Translations under genes and position numbers: made by a program | DNA from: Nannochloropsis oceanica | Taxonomy: Eukaryota; Sar; Eustigmatophyceae; Eustigmatales; Monodopsidaceae | DNA length: 64,000 bases | Assembly (NCBI GenBank): GCA_004519485.1 | Contig: CP038130.1 | Span: 496,001-560,000, forward strand | Reading direction: 5' to 3' | The notes under the pieces: model-generated | Seen by the model: the letters and a program-made list of their open reading frames with translations, nothing else | Database searches by the model: none | What the model was told of the DNA's origin: nothing | Shown here: positions 10,920 to 24,938 of the stretch, piece by piece | How the letters are laid out: each line of letters begins with the position of its first letter | How positions within the stretch are numbered: the stretch's first letter is position 1

Positions 10920-12083
10920 ATGTCCCGCACGTCAATCACCAGCCAATTGGCGCTCCTTCTCGTTTTTTGGGGCCTCTCTTCGACCCAAGCCTTTGTCAGC
11001 CCTGCCATTTGGTCCCGGATTCACAGCAGTCTGCGCCTCTTTGGCCGCAACCCTGTAGTAGCAGAACAACAGCTTGCCGCCACCAGGAGTAGTGCCTCTA
11101 CACCGTTTTGGCGGGCGCTGACGTTTGGAGAGCGCATGACAGCACTTCGGGCAACAGCACCGATGAGCTTTGGGGATTTCGGGGGTTCACATGGGAGCGA
11201 AGAGCTGACCTTCGCAGAGATGCGAGAGCAACTGGGCACGCTCGAGTCGCAGTTAGCGGGGGCGATGGAGTTGGGACGGTACGAGGAGGCTAAGGAATTG
11301 GTTAATGAGATCACCACCATGAAGAACTTTTTGGAGAAGCAGATTAATGGTGGGGAGAACGGCGGTGGCATGTTGAACACGAAGGCGCCCCCCCCTGCAT
11401 CCCGCAACCCTTTCTTCGACGCCTTCGGCTTGGGCGGGGCCTCTCCCGCGGCTGCAGCCATGATGGCTCCTGTCCAGCCCCCTGCCTTTGCACCGCAGCC
11501 TCGCCGTAGCAATCGACCTGGCTTGGGTGCTTTTGGAAGCGCTGTTGGCAACCGTCGCCGACCTGCACCCAGCACGGGCAAGAGCTCGGGGGGGCTGGTA
11601 AACCGTGAGGGGTGGGCAGGGAAGGGAAAAAGCGGGGATTTACCAATGGAAGCTGTTAGGAAGCGTCATTCTGACATCACCGCCTACGGCATCCGCGTCG
11701 AGGTGTTTTGTTTTTTCCAACCAGGGGCAAGCAAGCCCCAGGACAACCTGTACCAGTTTCAGTGCAACATCCGCATTACCAACACCAACCCGGGGGACGT
11801 GCAGCTTCTTTCTCGCGAACTCAAGATCTTTAAGGCTGACGGCTCGCCTCCTGAGTACGGGCCTGCGTCGCAGCAGTTGGAGAGTCAGCCGACGGTGGGT
11901 CCAGGATCAGTTTATATGTACATGAGCGAGTTTGGGATTACGTGTGTGCCGGAGGATAAGAAGTATTTGGGGCGGATCGAGGGTCATTTTAATGTACTGG
12001 TCAAAGAGGAGAATGCAGTGGTTAAGGTGCCGATTGCCCCGTTCTGGCTGGAGTTGCCCGGAGATACGTTGGTGTTGGCTTAA
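10920..12083 (+). CDS. Plastid-targeted UVR-ApaG domain protein
   Basis: A single-exon protein of 387 residues. The first about 24 residues form a signal peptide (SQLALLLVFWGLSSTQA) followed directly by F-V-S-P, the bipartite plastid address of stramenopile algae. Residues about 94-140 resemble a UVR (UvrB/UvrC) helical pair: LTFAEMREQLGTLESQL and GRYEEAKELVNEITTM. A disordered Pro/Gly/Arg linker follows (about 140-225). The C-terminal part (about 245-385) is an ApaG/DUF525 beta-sandwich: YQFQCNIRITNTNPGDVQLLSREL, with later IEGHFNVLVKEE and VPIAPFWLELP. ApaG domains act as protein-binding modules (F-box FBXO3, POLDIP2). UVR motifs occur in Clp adaptor ClpF and EXECUTER-type plastid proteins. 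A substrate-adaptor role in the plastid is inference. Confidence 0.85.
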   Translation: MSRTSITSQLALLLVFWGLSSTQAFVSPAIWSRIHSSLRLFGRNPVVAEQQLAATRSSASTPFWRALTFGERMTALRATAPMSFGDFGGSHGSEELTFAEMREQLGTLESQLAGAMELGRYEEAKELVNEITTMKNFLEKQINGGENGGGMLNTKAPPPASRNPFFDAFGLGGASPAAAAMMAPVQPPAFAPQPRRSNRPGLGAFGSAVGNRRRPAPSTGKSSGGLVNREGWAGKGKSGDLPMEAVRKRHSDITAYGIRVEVFCFFQPGASKPQDNLYQFQCNIRITNTNPGDVQLLSRELKIFKADGSPPEYGPASQQLESQPTVGPGSVYMYMSEFGITCVPEDKKYLGRIEGHFNVLVKEENAVVKVPIAPFWLELPGDTLVLA

Positions 12084-13701
12084 GCAGCACCAGGACCATG
12101 AGAGAGGGGAGCGGGACATGACAAAAGAGAATGACTTGTGGGACGTTAATCTCATAACGATTGGATCAACAGAGATCGATTGGAGCAATGAGAAAGACCG
12201 CTCCCTTTTTTCCTTACAATTTGGCAAGGTGTGACGAAAAACGCTATGTGGTAATTTATATGAGAGCGATACGTACGATGGTGATGGCGGGTTCGAAAAT
12301 CGAAATAGATCGCGGCAAGAGGGGCCTGGTGATGTAGCAGTGACACAGTGCGTGCTTGCTCCATCCACTTCTCTTGTCTGCGGAGCAGCAACAGCCAACC
12401 TGACCAAAGAAAGGGACTTACTGGTCTATGGGTTCGGGGAAAGACGACGAAGGCGAAGGTGGAAATGATATAGTAGAGAAAAAGCAAACGGCGCGCAACG
12501 AGTGATCACATTGTCGTGAGTAAATGTCAATGGCAAGGCGAGTAAGAGGAGGATTAGTAGAGAATGAGAGGTTCACATATTTTTTTCGTACATTTTGTGT
12601 TGATTGTTTTTGGATTTCCTCTGGAAGTCAATTTATGGTGTCGAGATGGAAAGCCAGCGTTCGAGCGGGATAGTGCGAATTATGAATGAGAGGAGAATGA
12701 TGGAAACGAGAGTTACCGACAGGAAACAAGAAGCGAGGAGGGTTTTGCGTGTTATACCCCTCCTCGATAAGCAAGACACTGGGGAGAGAATGATGAGTAC
12801 TTGACTGTGTTAGACGTGTGTCGACGATAAGAACAAGAAGGAGAGAGGCATTGCAAAGCCAAAGAAGGGATAAAAAAGAGAGACGGTTAATCAACAACCC
12901 CATGTACCAACCCACAAGCAGCCGTTAAATGGAAGACAGACAAGCGAGAGAGCACTAGTGTTGGCACACGGTTGATTTCGAATTCGATGGAACGAAGAAG
13001 GCAGAAAATGGTGTACGGGGGGTTTATTGGTCGTTTTTCATCTTGATAGTGCACGAGTAGCAGGTTGGAGAAACGAATCTGTCTGAAACGTCTAAAGTAT
13101 TGGGCACTCTTCTTTTGGTTCATGGTATGAGATGTAATTGAGTGTGATGTCTATGTGTTGTCCGTGTGATTTTTGTGTGCCTTTTTCATCCGAGGTTCGC
13201 AAGGCGGGTAGAGAAAGGGAATGTGTAGTTCTAGCATCCCGAGTGTATGTGTGTGATGGTCATTTTCTTCCTTATGTTGCCACCATTTCTTTCCCTCCCG
13301 TCGCTCGTGTTATGTGGTGGGGAAAACCGTACTTTTAGCGGATTGAAAACAACTGCTGCAGCAGCAGCAGCAGCCGCAGCAGCAGCCTGTTGTGCCATGG
13401 AGGCAAAATAAAGAAAGAGATAGAGACAGATAGAGAGGCCGGGTACTGATGTTAAACAATGTTATCAGGAAAAAGGCAAAAAAAAATGCAAACAACGACA
13501 GAAACCAGGAAAAAACGCCTGTCTTTCTTCATTTTTCATTTCGGTTCCACGCATATTTTTTTTTGGCTCGATTTCTTAAAGCCTATTAATTTCTGCTTCT
13601 TGCCCTTATCACTTGGTGCACGCCTCCAATCTTCAGTGCCCTTTCTTTCACTTCACCATCTCCTCCCTTCCCTTGTCTCCTTCCCTCCCTTCCCCCTTCT
13701 C
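12084..13701. other. Convergent intergenic region, 1.6 kb, no gene
   Basis: It lies between the 3' ends of the UVR-ApaG gene (+) and MoaA (-). The sequence is A/G-rich on the plus strand with many short frames, none protein-like. A short CAG/CTG run sits at about 13352-13388. Long 3' untranslated regions would explain most of it; a non-coding RNA cannot be ruled out. Confidence 0.5.
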
Positions 13702-15096
13702 CTACCCGCCGATCAATATCATCGGCCGATTCTTTGACTTGGCCAAGGCAAACATGTCTTCCTGTCCTCCCAATGAAAATTTCTTTAATCCCACCGCCCG
13801 TCCCACCATTCTTAACATCTCTTCCTCCGTCCGCCCCTCTCTCAACGCATCCCTCAAACTCAAGTCCTCCGCGCCAAACAAACACACCTTCAGCTTGCCA
13901 TCCGCCGTGATTCGCAGCCGATTACACGAGCCGCAGAAGTGCTGACTCATCGACGTTATAAATCCCACCCTTCCCTTGTATCCCGGGACTCGCCACCACT
14001 TCGTCGTGTCATGCGGCGCGTCCACTGCCCGAGCAACAGACGGAAAAGCCTCTTTCAGCCTCGTGGTCATTTCCGTGTATGGCACGAAGGTCGTTTTATT
14101 CCACCCATTGCTATCAAATGGCATCCATTCAATGAATCGCACGTCCAATTTTTGCTCGGCCGTCAAGGCAACAAAATCTGCAAGCTCGTCGTCGTTCACC
14201 CCGCGCATCACAACATTATTCAACTTGACCCTCCCTCCCACACCCAAAGGACCCAAGAGCTGTGCCAGATTGACTTGGACGGCCTCTAGGTACTTGGCTG
14301 GTCTTCGGCTGATCGATGCAAATCGAGCTGGTTGTAAGGTATCGAGGCTTATGTTGAAATGCGTCATGCCCGCCGCGACGAGATCCGCATATTTGCTTGC
14401 CGGGGCCACGCCATTGGTGGTGACAGCTAGCTCCCTCAGGCCTAAAGCTTTCAGAGATCGGGTAAGAGAAACGATATCCTTGCGAACTAATGGCTCGCCT
14501 CCTGTAAGTCTGATCTTGGTTACTCCCATACGCACGAATATCTCGGCAATTCGCAGGACTTCGTCGGTGCTCAGGAGGCGGTCTTGGGCTTGGAGTTGGA
14601 CGCCTTCCTCAGGCATGCAGTACGTGCAGCGGAGATTGCAGCGCTCGGTGAGGGAGATGCGGAGGTAGGTATGCTGTCTTCCAAAAGAATCGGTCAATGG
14701 GGCTCGTTCAACGGAGGCGAGCGGGCCGAGGGTGGACGCGGGACCTTCGTCTTCGTCCTCGTCAAGCAGGACGGCCGGCTGCGACGAGAGGTGGAGAGGT
14801 GTTGGTGGTTGTAGAGGCGGTGACGGCTGGAAAAACATTTGAAGCGAAGATCCCTCATTTCGTATTCTTGCGCGGAGCTCTTGGAGGCGTGGAGATGACG
14901 CGGTGGAGAAGGGCTTGGATTTGGGGGGGATGGATTGAGGCTCTGCTGCTGCTGCTGATGTTGGTGACTCGGGTGCGGGGATATCGGCCACGCGCACGCT
15001 GGACAAGTTGGATCGTTGACAACCACATCTCCGTCTTCCTGCGCGTCGTACTATTGCTCTGGTGGTGGCGGTGGCCGCCGACGTCAGCAAGGGCAT
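13702..15096 (-). CDS. CNX2: GTP 3',8-cyclase, molybdenum cofactor step 1 (MoaA/CNX2)
   Basis: Radical SAM enzyme that turns GTP into 3',8-cyclo-dihydro-GTP, the first step of molybdenum cofactor synthesis, in mitochondria of eukaryotes. It is one exon of 464 residues. The N-terminal 120 residues are Arg/Ser/Ala-rich, fitting a mitochondrial presequence plus extension. The radical SAM cluster is CNLRCTYC (Cys 153, 157, 160) after RISLTER, followed by TGGEPLVRKD. The second cluster region is FCGSCNRLRITADGKLKVCLF. The chain ends in Gly-Gly (LIGG), the conserved MoaA C-terminus needed for activity. All expected motifs are intact. No MoaC domain is fused. Confidence 0.95.
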   Translation of the reverse strand: MPLLTSAATATTRAIVRRAGRRRCGCQRSNLSSVRVADIPAPESPTSAAAAEPQSIPPKSKPFSTASSPRLQELRARIRNEGSSLQMFFQPSPPLQPPTPLHLSSQPAVLLDEDEDEGPASTLGPLASVERAPLTDSFGRQHTYLRISLTERCNLRCTYCMPEEGVQLQAQDRLLSTDEVLRIAEIFVRMGVTKIRLTGGEPLVRKDIVSLTRSLKALGLRELAVTTNGVAPASKYADLVAAGMTHFNISLDTLQPARFASISRRPAKYLEAVQVNLAQLLGPLGVGGRVKLNNVVMRGVNDDELADFVALTAEQKLDVRFIEWMPFDSNGWNKTTFVPYTEMTTRLKEAFPSVARAVDAPHDTTKWWRVPGYKGRVGFITSMSQHFCGSCNRLRITADGKLKVCLFGAEDLSLRDALREGRTEEEMLRMVGRAVGLKKFSLGGQEDMFALAKSKNRPMILIGG

Positions 15097-15593
15097 TTTC
15101 CAGGGGCGTCTAGGGGGCGGATATTCGAGTTATGACGTGATGGGGGGGGTAGGGGAGGGGAAAGTAGGATAGTAGAGACGTCGACGGATTGCGGGAGACC
15201 TTCAGCTCTTTCCTGTGCTTGTACGAGGGAGTATATTGAGGTGCGCCAAGAAGCTTAGTCTCTCAGCCTAAAGGTGTGACTTCGCGTTGAAAGCCGGGGA
15301 ATGAAGTCTCTCGTTGAGGCAACCATGTTCGTCGACCTCCCCCGCCCTCCGCTTTCTCCAATAAATAATACAGACACTTTGACAAAAAGCGTTGGCTGCT
15401 GGTAAATAATTATTTCTTGATTGTTTCAAAACACGGATTGTTCTGTACATTCTTTTTTATTGAATCAGCCGTGCCATTTTCCTTAACATTCATGCAAATA
15501 CCAGAAATGCTCAATTGCCGCTCCTTCCTTCCCCTTCCCGCCCTCCCTCAGCGCCTCTCCACTTAAATTCCCTCAGCGCCTCTCCACTTAAAT
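15097..15593. other. Intergenic between MoaA and SRPBCC gene
   Basis: MoaA upstream sequence and the 3' flank of the SRPBCC gene share this space; both genes are on the minus strand. At 15545-15597 a sequence of about 27 nt (CCTCAGCGCCTCTCCACTTA and flanks) is present twice in tandem just after the SRPBCC stop codon. No gene is seen. Confidence 0.5.
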
Positions 15594-17264
15594 TCAAGCC
15601 GTCGCCACTCGACTGTCCTGCTGGTGCTGTTGCGGCTGCTGCTTTGTGTTGCTCTTGTCATCCTTAGACCACAGCTGAATCAGCCCATACGTCAAAATCG
15701 ACACCCACAAAAACACCAAAACATTGCGCGCGTCGTCGTGTCCTGGCCCGGACATCTCTACCTTCACTCCTTCCTTCCCCTTCTTTCTCCTTTTTACCTT
15801 CTTCTCTTTACCTGCTTCCTCATCCTTCCGCTTCTCCTCCCTCGCTCTTACTTTTTGCGCGTACATCTCCGTGTCAATAATATCCGAAAACTCATCAATG
15901 AAACCCTCCCACAAATCCCCCCCTCCAAACTTCCTCGTCTTCTTCTTCTCCTCGCCCCTCCTTGAATTTCCACCGTCCGCAGTCCCCATCATGACAACAG
16001 GAGCAGCAGCAGGTGCTACAGTCTTCCTAGAAAGTGAAGCCTGAAATTTCTTCTCACTTTGTGTCTTGACCCACGCAGTTGCCGAGGTCAGGGCTTGCGT
16101 ATTAAGAATGTTCACCACAAACTGAGGAATCCACGCCGGAATCCGAAGGTCGATCGAATAAAAAACCCGCGACCACTCCCCTTCGTCTTTCCCGCCCTTT
16201 TTCTTCAAAGGCACCACGGACCAGTACCCAGCCGTGTCATCGAGATCAGAGGCGCGGTCGTAGTCGAGCGTCCAAACGAGCGAGTGGATGGAGGGGCGGT
16301 AGATGTGTCGAACGAAGTATTCGAGTTTAAAGCCAAGGATCGAGAGGACATAGCGTGTTTTCAGCTCCAAGTCACCCTGTGTGGATGAATCGGGAGGACA
16401 TAATCGTGTTCATTTGGAATGGATGAAGGGAGGAAGGGAATGAGGGGCGGTTTCGCTGTGATTGGAAAAGCATAGTGGAATATGAACTATCACATTAGGA
16501 GTTATTGAGGACGCAACAATTGTTCAGTGCTAGACTTCCCAAAACATGCAACCACCAGTAGGCTCGTTGGCGCCAAATGCCCCCCAAGTCTTGCCTCCGT
16601 CGCTCTTTGTCAAGACTCGTCATGGACCGGAGTGGGCGGGCAAAATTAATGCTTAATCGCAGCCACACAAAATGAATTGATGATGACACTTCGCGGGCTC
16701 CACCCTGGTCATGCCGCTGCCTTTTTTGCCTTTCCTTTCTCACTACCCTGCCATCTGCCCCCCATCCTCCACACTCACATTCCTCAATTTCCGCGTAGCA
16801 TAGTTACCGCACTGCGCAACATTTGGCACCATTTTGTTGTAATTGCCAAAATCCAAAATGCGGTCCATCACCATGGCGGGTGGGGCATGCACATCCTGGA
16901 TGACAATGCCCCTTCCCCCAGATTTGCCCGCTGACTGAATCTGCTTCTTTACCGGCTGACCCTTTTCGAGCTTGGACAAGGCGTCGCTGTCAAGGCTGAT
17001 CTTGGGAACCTTAAGCTCGTATTTCTATTTGTAGTGTCAAGAAAGGTACATGATTACATTGCATGATCATCCTCGTGTTTAGGCCGTCGGCCATCACTAC
17101 ACCTCGACGCGGAGAATGTATCTCTTTTCCTCTCGTCTTTTTACCTCCAGTACGCCATTGTGGGGATGCGAAAATTTGGGGCTGGCCGCTTGGCCAGGGA
17201 GCGGCTGAAGTAGGACGACAAGGGCTACCAGCAGAAGCAAGGCCAAGGGCGTGCGCGGCAGCAT
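15594..17264 (-). CDS. SRPBCC/START-like lipid-binding membrane protein
   Basis: Three exons (17145-17264, 16779-17024, 15594-16376), all joined at phase 0, give 382 residues. Residues 1-27 form a classic signal peptide (LALLLLVALVVLLQPLPGQA). A SRPBCC fold follows: VIQDVHAPPAMVMDRILDFG, YNKMVPNV, then after the second intron ELKTRYVLSILGFKLEYFV, SLVWTLDYDRASDLDDTAGY and WSRVFYSIDLRIPAW. These match the START/polyketide-cyclase-like family that shields hydrophobic ligands. A basic, disordered stretch precedes a single C-terminal membrane segment (VLVFLWVSILTYGLIQLW), so the fold probably sits on the lumenal side of the endomembrane or plastid envelope system. The ligand is unknown. It is head-to-head with EF-Ts. 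Confidence 0.75.
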
Positions 17265-17862
17265 TTTCCTTGCGGAACTTGCTTGGATGAGACGAAGATG
17301 TGAGGCAGGTCTGGGCGCACCTGCAGAAGGTGGCTGAAAGGGGAAAATTGAGTAGTCGCATTTTTGTTACCAATGCCCTCTTTGTGGTGGACTTGTGGAG
17401 GTGTTGCTTTGAACTGTGTCTCAAGAGCACGAGTTTGTGCCGAAGCCAAGACGAGGAACGTCCCCATCATCACCTCGGCATCCTCCTCCTCCAGCAGCTC
17501 CATGTCGAGATGCTGATGCTATTTCTGAAGCCTACGACATGAGTGTATGAGGGAGGATAACCAAAAAAGCTCTTCCGGCACGTTCAGGATCCTGGGCTTG
17601 CATTTTCGGGTCACCTTTTGTCAATCAAAAAGCAAGACCCTTCTCAACCGAGATTCGACCTCCTCACCCCGCTCCGCACAACCCCCAACCCACATTTTTT
17701 TTTGTGGAAAAAAACAATTGTATACAGCCTATGCATTCTGAAGCGCTATTTCTCCTGTAAACGTGGCTGAGGAGCGACGCTTAGCTCCTCAACTTCGACA
17801 AGCCCCTAAATCGACTCACCCTCAACCCCCTCCACGTACACCACATCTCACAGGGAAAAACC
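17265..17862. promoter_or_regulatory. Shared upstream region, SRPBCC (-) / EF-Ts (+)
   Basis: About 600 bases separate two divergent start codons. Both promoters must lie here. No TATA box or other element stands out by eye. Confidence 0.4.
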
Positions 17863-18927
17863 ATGATGCTATGGAGATCCGCCGCCGCGTCCACTACTAT
17901 CCGGACCCGGGCATCCTTCTTCCTACTTGGATCATGGGAGGTTAACCGTGCTTTTGCTACGGCCCCTTTGGCCCTGGTCAAAGAGCTTCGTGACGCCTCG
18001 GGTGCCCCTATCACGGACTGCAAAAAAGCCTTGGAAGCCGAGGGCGTTGAAGGGGACCTGGCCAAGGCATTCGAATGGCTTCGTAAAAAAGGGCAAGCCA
18101 CGGTCATGAAGAACAATCGGGCGGCCAACGAGGGGCTGGTCGGTATTGCTGTCGAGGGCTCCGCGGGAGTGATTGTCGAGGTGAACAGCGAGACTGATTT
18201 CGTGGCCCGCAACGCCGACTTCCAAGTCTTCATCAAAGATCTCGCCACCGCCATTCTTCACATGCCCCCCCCCATGGGCCAACATGGCGAGCTCAGCAAC
18301 AGCGTTTTGATAGAAATGGACATTCCTTCCCTCCTCGAGCAAGCCACCAGCTCAAACGGCGCCTCCCTCTCCCAAGAACTCGCAGACCTCGTTGCGAAAA
18401 TCCGCGAAAACATTTCCGTTCGGCGCGCCGCCCGCCTCGTCCTTCCCTCTGACACCAAGGGTTTCGTCGCTTCCTATGTGCATAACGCACTCAACCCCGC
18501 CATGGGCGCCGCTGCCGGCCTTGTGGCGATCCAATCATCGAAAACCCCAACAGATGCCCCTGCGCTTGGCCTCTTCGGGAAACGCCTCGCCATGCACGTT
18601 GTCGCGGCCAAGCCTCGTTACCTCTCCCCCTCCTCCATCCCTCCCTCAGTCTTGGAATACGAGCGTAGCTTGATAGCAGCTCAAGCTGCGGGAAGCAACA
18701 AACCGGCTAAGGTTGTGGCAAAAATGACGGAGGGGAGGCTGAGAAAGGTGTTGGGGGAGATTTCCCTGTTGGAACAGCAGCACATGATAGAGGAGGGGAA
18801 GCCGATCGTATCTGAGCTTGCGGCACGGGTGGGTAAGGAACAGGGATGTGAGGGGATGGAGGTAGTGGGTTTTGTGAGGTACAAGTGTGGTGATGTGGAG
18901 GAGTTGGGGAAGGGAAGGAATAATTAG
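17863..18927 (+). CDS. TSFM: Organellar elongation factor Ts
   Basis: EF-Ts exchanges GDP for GTP on EF-Tu during organellar translation. Single exon, 354 residues. The N-terminus (MMLWRSAAASTTIRTRASFF) is a basic amphipathic presequence, better suited to mitochondria than to the bipartite plastid address. The UBA-like N domain reads LVKELRDASGAPITDCKKAL, then GDLAKAFEWLRKKG. The core signature is NEGLVGIAV followed by VIVEVNSETDFVARN, where TDFV contacts EF-Tu. The second half of the dimerisation core includes LGLFGKRLAMHVVAAKPRYL and a C-terminal VVGFVRYKCGD. Length is near the usual 300-350. Two in-frame Met codons open the protein; the first is taken. Confidence 0.93.
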   Translation: MMLWRSAAASTTIRTRASFFLLGSWEVNRAFATAPLALVKELRDASGAPITDCKKALEAEGVEGDLAKAFEWLRKKGQATVMKNNRAANEGLVGIAVEGSAGVIVEVNSETDFVARNADFQVFIKDLATAILHMPPPMGQHGELSNSVLIEMDIPSLLEQATSSNGASLSQELADLVAKIRENISVRRAARLVLPSDTKGFVASYVHNALNPAMGAAAGLVAIQSSKTPTDAPALGLFGKRLAMHVVAAKPRYLSPSSIPPSVLEYERSLIAAQAAGSNKPAKVVAKMTEGRLRKVLGEISLLEQQHMIEEGKPIVSELAARVGKEQGCEGMEVVGFVRYKCGDVEELGKGRNN

Positions 18928-19358
18928 AGAGAGGGGAGTGAGGGGATGAGGGAGGGAAGTATGTTGGTGGTGAGAAGATGAGACGTACAAATAAAGCAAC
19001 AAGAAATAGACAAAGCAATCCGCACTGATTCTGATTGGATGTGGGCTGTCATAGTAAAGCGTGCAACCACAGGTCTTCCTCCTCGTTTGATGCCCTGTGG
19101 AGGCCTCCATTTCTCTCCCCATGTCATGATTTGCTAAGCAGTGGACGCCCAGTCGGCGCCTTCGCTTGCTCTCTCGCAGTTGCATTCATAAATGTGCACG
19201 TAAACTCAAGCACCTTGCGTGCATTTTAATTCTCATCCACCCTTTTGGGAAAACGCCATCACCCATTCACAAAAGAGCGCGCGGGTAATTTTTCCTCCTC
19301 ATGTCCTCATCTCTCCACCTCTGTCCCATCCTCTTCCCCCTCTTCCTCTTCCTCTTCA
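18928..19358. other. Convergent intergenic region
   Basis: It lies between the 3' ends of EF-Ts (+) and PIF1 (-). No gene is seen. An AATAAA-like site (AAATAAAG) near 18990 could serve EF-Ts polyadenylation. Confidence 0.4.
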
Positions 19359-22655
<3,297 letters not shown>

Positions 22656-23353
22656 GGCCGTTGTGGCGGGCGTCGAATACGCCTATGTGAGGTGGGGGGG
22701 GGAAGGAAAATTAAGCAGGGTGTAGAGCACCGAGCAGGGGAGAACAAAGACGGGCCATTCGCGGCGAGGTCGTGTTTACAACACAGGCGTACAGCAGAGA
22801 CTTACGTAAAACCGTGTTGTGGAAAGCACGCGGCGAGCATCGCCGCTGCTTCAACAGTGTTCACTACGGCGCTGCTATTCGTCCTCCTCGTTGGACCCAC
22901 CATTTTGGTGTTCACTTCCCACATTCACACCACCTACTTCATCTTCCTGCATGATGTTTTTTTATTGAAGCATCTTTTTGTCTTGAGCGTGCCTGGGGCG
23001 GTGCTGGTAGCTTGTACCGCTCCTATTTGACTTTCGCTTCGCTTTTACAGAACAACGCATCAAGCATTCCCTTAAAAGCGAACCCTGCATCCTACAAACT
23101 CACGCTGAAGTACTTGATGAAAACATGCCACATCTATGGCAGGACATCCACATCCTGTTTGGGGGCGCAGCTGGTTATGACAGCCACGAAATCCCTTTAC
23201 GTATGCAATGGAAGCCTCCCTGACGTCTGCAATGAACCTCATCCCTCGCTCCCTCCTCACATCTTCTTGTATACCGCATACCTACCCCTCTCTCCCACCC
23301 TCGTTGCAGCATCCCCCTGTCCCTCATAGACACAGAATTACACATCAAAAAGT
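22656..23353. promoter_or_regulatory. Shared upstream region, PIF1 (-) / MGST3 (+)
   Basis: A 698-base gap between divergent start codons. Short frames here have no protein signature. Both promoters are expected within it; no element is identified with certainty. Confidence 0.4.
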
Positions 23354-23881
23354 ATGGCCACCCTGACAGTCGCCTCCGAATACGGCTACGTTCTAATCGT
23401 CGCCGGTGTCCTCGTCCTCGAAGGCTTCTTTCTCGGAGGCATTGTCATGGGGCTGCGCAAACAATATTTCAGTAACGAATTCCAGAAGAAGAACCAGGAC
23501 CTGATGGATGAGCATAAGAAGGCTTTCCCCACCGTGCCCTTCTCCAGTGGCTATCCCGACATGGGTTCTGGTCGCTACACAGATCGCTTGAGTTATGAGC
23601 AGTGGTTCCTCTTTAACAACGCGCAGCGTGGACATCAAAACTTTTTGGAATCCGTATGGGCCACGATGGCGCTGCTGTTGGTCGGCGGGTTCTTCGAGCC
23701 TAAGATCTTCGCCAGTTTGGGGGCCGCGTATATTGTGGCGCGTGCACTCTATGCCCATGGCTATGCCTCGCACGGCCCTAAAGGACGGGAGGTAGGAGCA
23801 GTGGTGGGATTGCTTTCGTTATTGGGAATGGTGGGCATGTGTATCAAGATTGCTGTTGCCCTGATCAATGGAGGGAACTAA
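23354..23881 (+). CDS. MGST3: Microsomal glutathione S-transferase 3 (MAPEG family)
   Basis: MAPEG enzymes are trimeric, four-helix membrane proteins that use glutathione to conjugate or reduce lipid peroxides and eicosanoid-like substrates. Single exon, 175 residues, a little longer than human MGST3 (152). Four hydrophobic segments are visible: VLIVAGVLVLEGFFLGGIVMG (cut by Lys/Arg), WATMALLLVGGFF, IFASLGAAYIVARALYAHGY and VVGLLSLLGMVGMCIKIAVA. The glutathione-site signature is FNNAQRGHQNFLES, which corresponds to FNxxQRxHQNxLE of MGST3. The loop between helices 1 and 2 (YFSNEFQKKNQDLMDEHKKA) is longer than in animals. It is likely in the endoplasmic reticulum. Confidence 0.92.
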   Translation: MATLTVASEYGYVLIVAGVLVLEGFFLGGIVMGLRKQYFSNEFQKKNQDLMDEHKKAFPTVPFSSGYPDMGSGRYTDRLSYEQWFLFNNAQRGHQNFLESVWATMALLLVGGFFEPKIFASLGAAYIVARALYAHGYASHGPKGREVGAVVGLLSLLGMVGMCIKIAVALINGGN

Positions 23882-24938
23882 GGAAAGGGGGAGAAAGAGA
23901 TAAAGAGAAAGAGAGAGTGTGTGTGCGTAGGTTGAGAGAGTGTAAAAAAGTTAAGCAGGAGGCGTAGCCTCTGCGAGTGTTGTGGAAAGACATAGCAGAA
24001 GGACGGAGCAGAGAGAGGGTAAGAGAAAAGCATCAGCCTCAATACTTAGTGTTTTCTGTTTCTCAAGGCGATGAGACAAGAAGACAGGAGAGTGAGGGAG
24101 AGACGAAAATTCGACTGCTCACATCGACCACATAATATATGAATAAGCGTTTAAATCTCCCTCTTTCTTCTTTTCCTTGTCAAGAAATTTCTATCCTTCT
24201 CCTTGGAACTCCTTCGCTCTGCCCTCTATTTCCCGCCTCTCTTTTCTATGTGTGCGGCCTAGTCGAGTCAATACACCACCACCGCAACGATGCACTCACT
24301 CTTTGGTCAAGCCAAATACAACACGAGAAATAGAGAAAAGATTGTGCAGAGTGGACCTTCGTGACCCGAAGGAAATGCCCTCTGCTACTCGAAGAAGGCC
24401 AAGATGGATACACAACACCAGGCACGACAGGAGGAAAGAGGGGATTTCTAACTGACTACCACGACTAAAGAGAGCTTCAAAATCTCCTAGTTGCCTGCCA
24501 CCGCGACTGCGCTGCGACTGCTTCGATGAATATTCTGACACTTTGTTTTTGTCGTAGGGGTTGCCGGTGAAATGATCTCATCTCGTCTCTCTGGCGCGGG
24601 AGAAGCGCACTCACTCACTCTCATCACCCCACCTACTTCGACGCGAGTCTGTCTTCACGCGCTCACTCTCTCGCGAACTTATTTTCTTACTTACTCGACC
24701 TAAAAAAACTTCTCATCTTTCTGATACTGCTACTACTCTTGCCGCCGCTGCTTCTACCGCTGCTGCTGCTGCTGCTGCTGATACATACGTATAAATGAAG
24801 GAGATATAAGCATGCCCACACGTGCGCGCGTGCCCTGACTAACCCAAAAATACACACAAAACTGCCAACGCGCGTTTTCCCATCAATGTGTGTTGATCAA
24901 TCCCAAAACCCCTTGGTGCAGCTGCTCTTGCTGTCGCA
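23882..24938. other. Convergent intergenic region, 1.06 kb
   Basis: It lies between the 3' ends of MGST3 (+) and eIF4G (-). It contains a GA-rich stretch at 23885-23950 and a short (CTG)n run at about 24750-24780. No gene or RNA was recognised. Confidence 0.5.

Noticed and set aside
12089-13500. A hidden gene in the 1.6-kb convergent gap
   Set aside because: All frames are short, A/G- or T-rich, and without motif. Long 3' ends explain it more simply.
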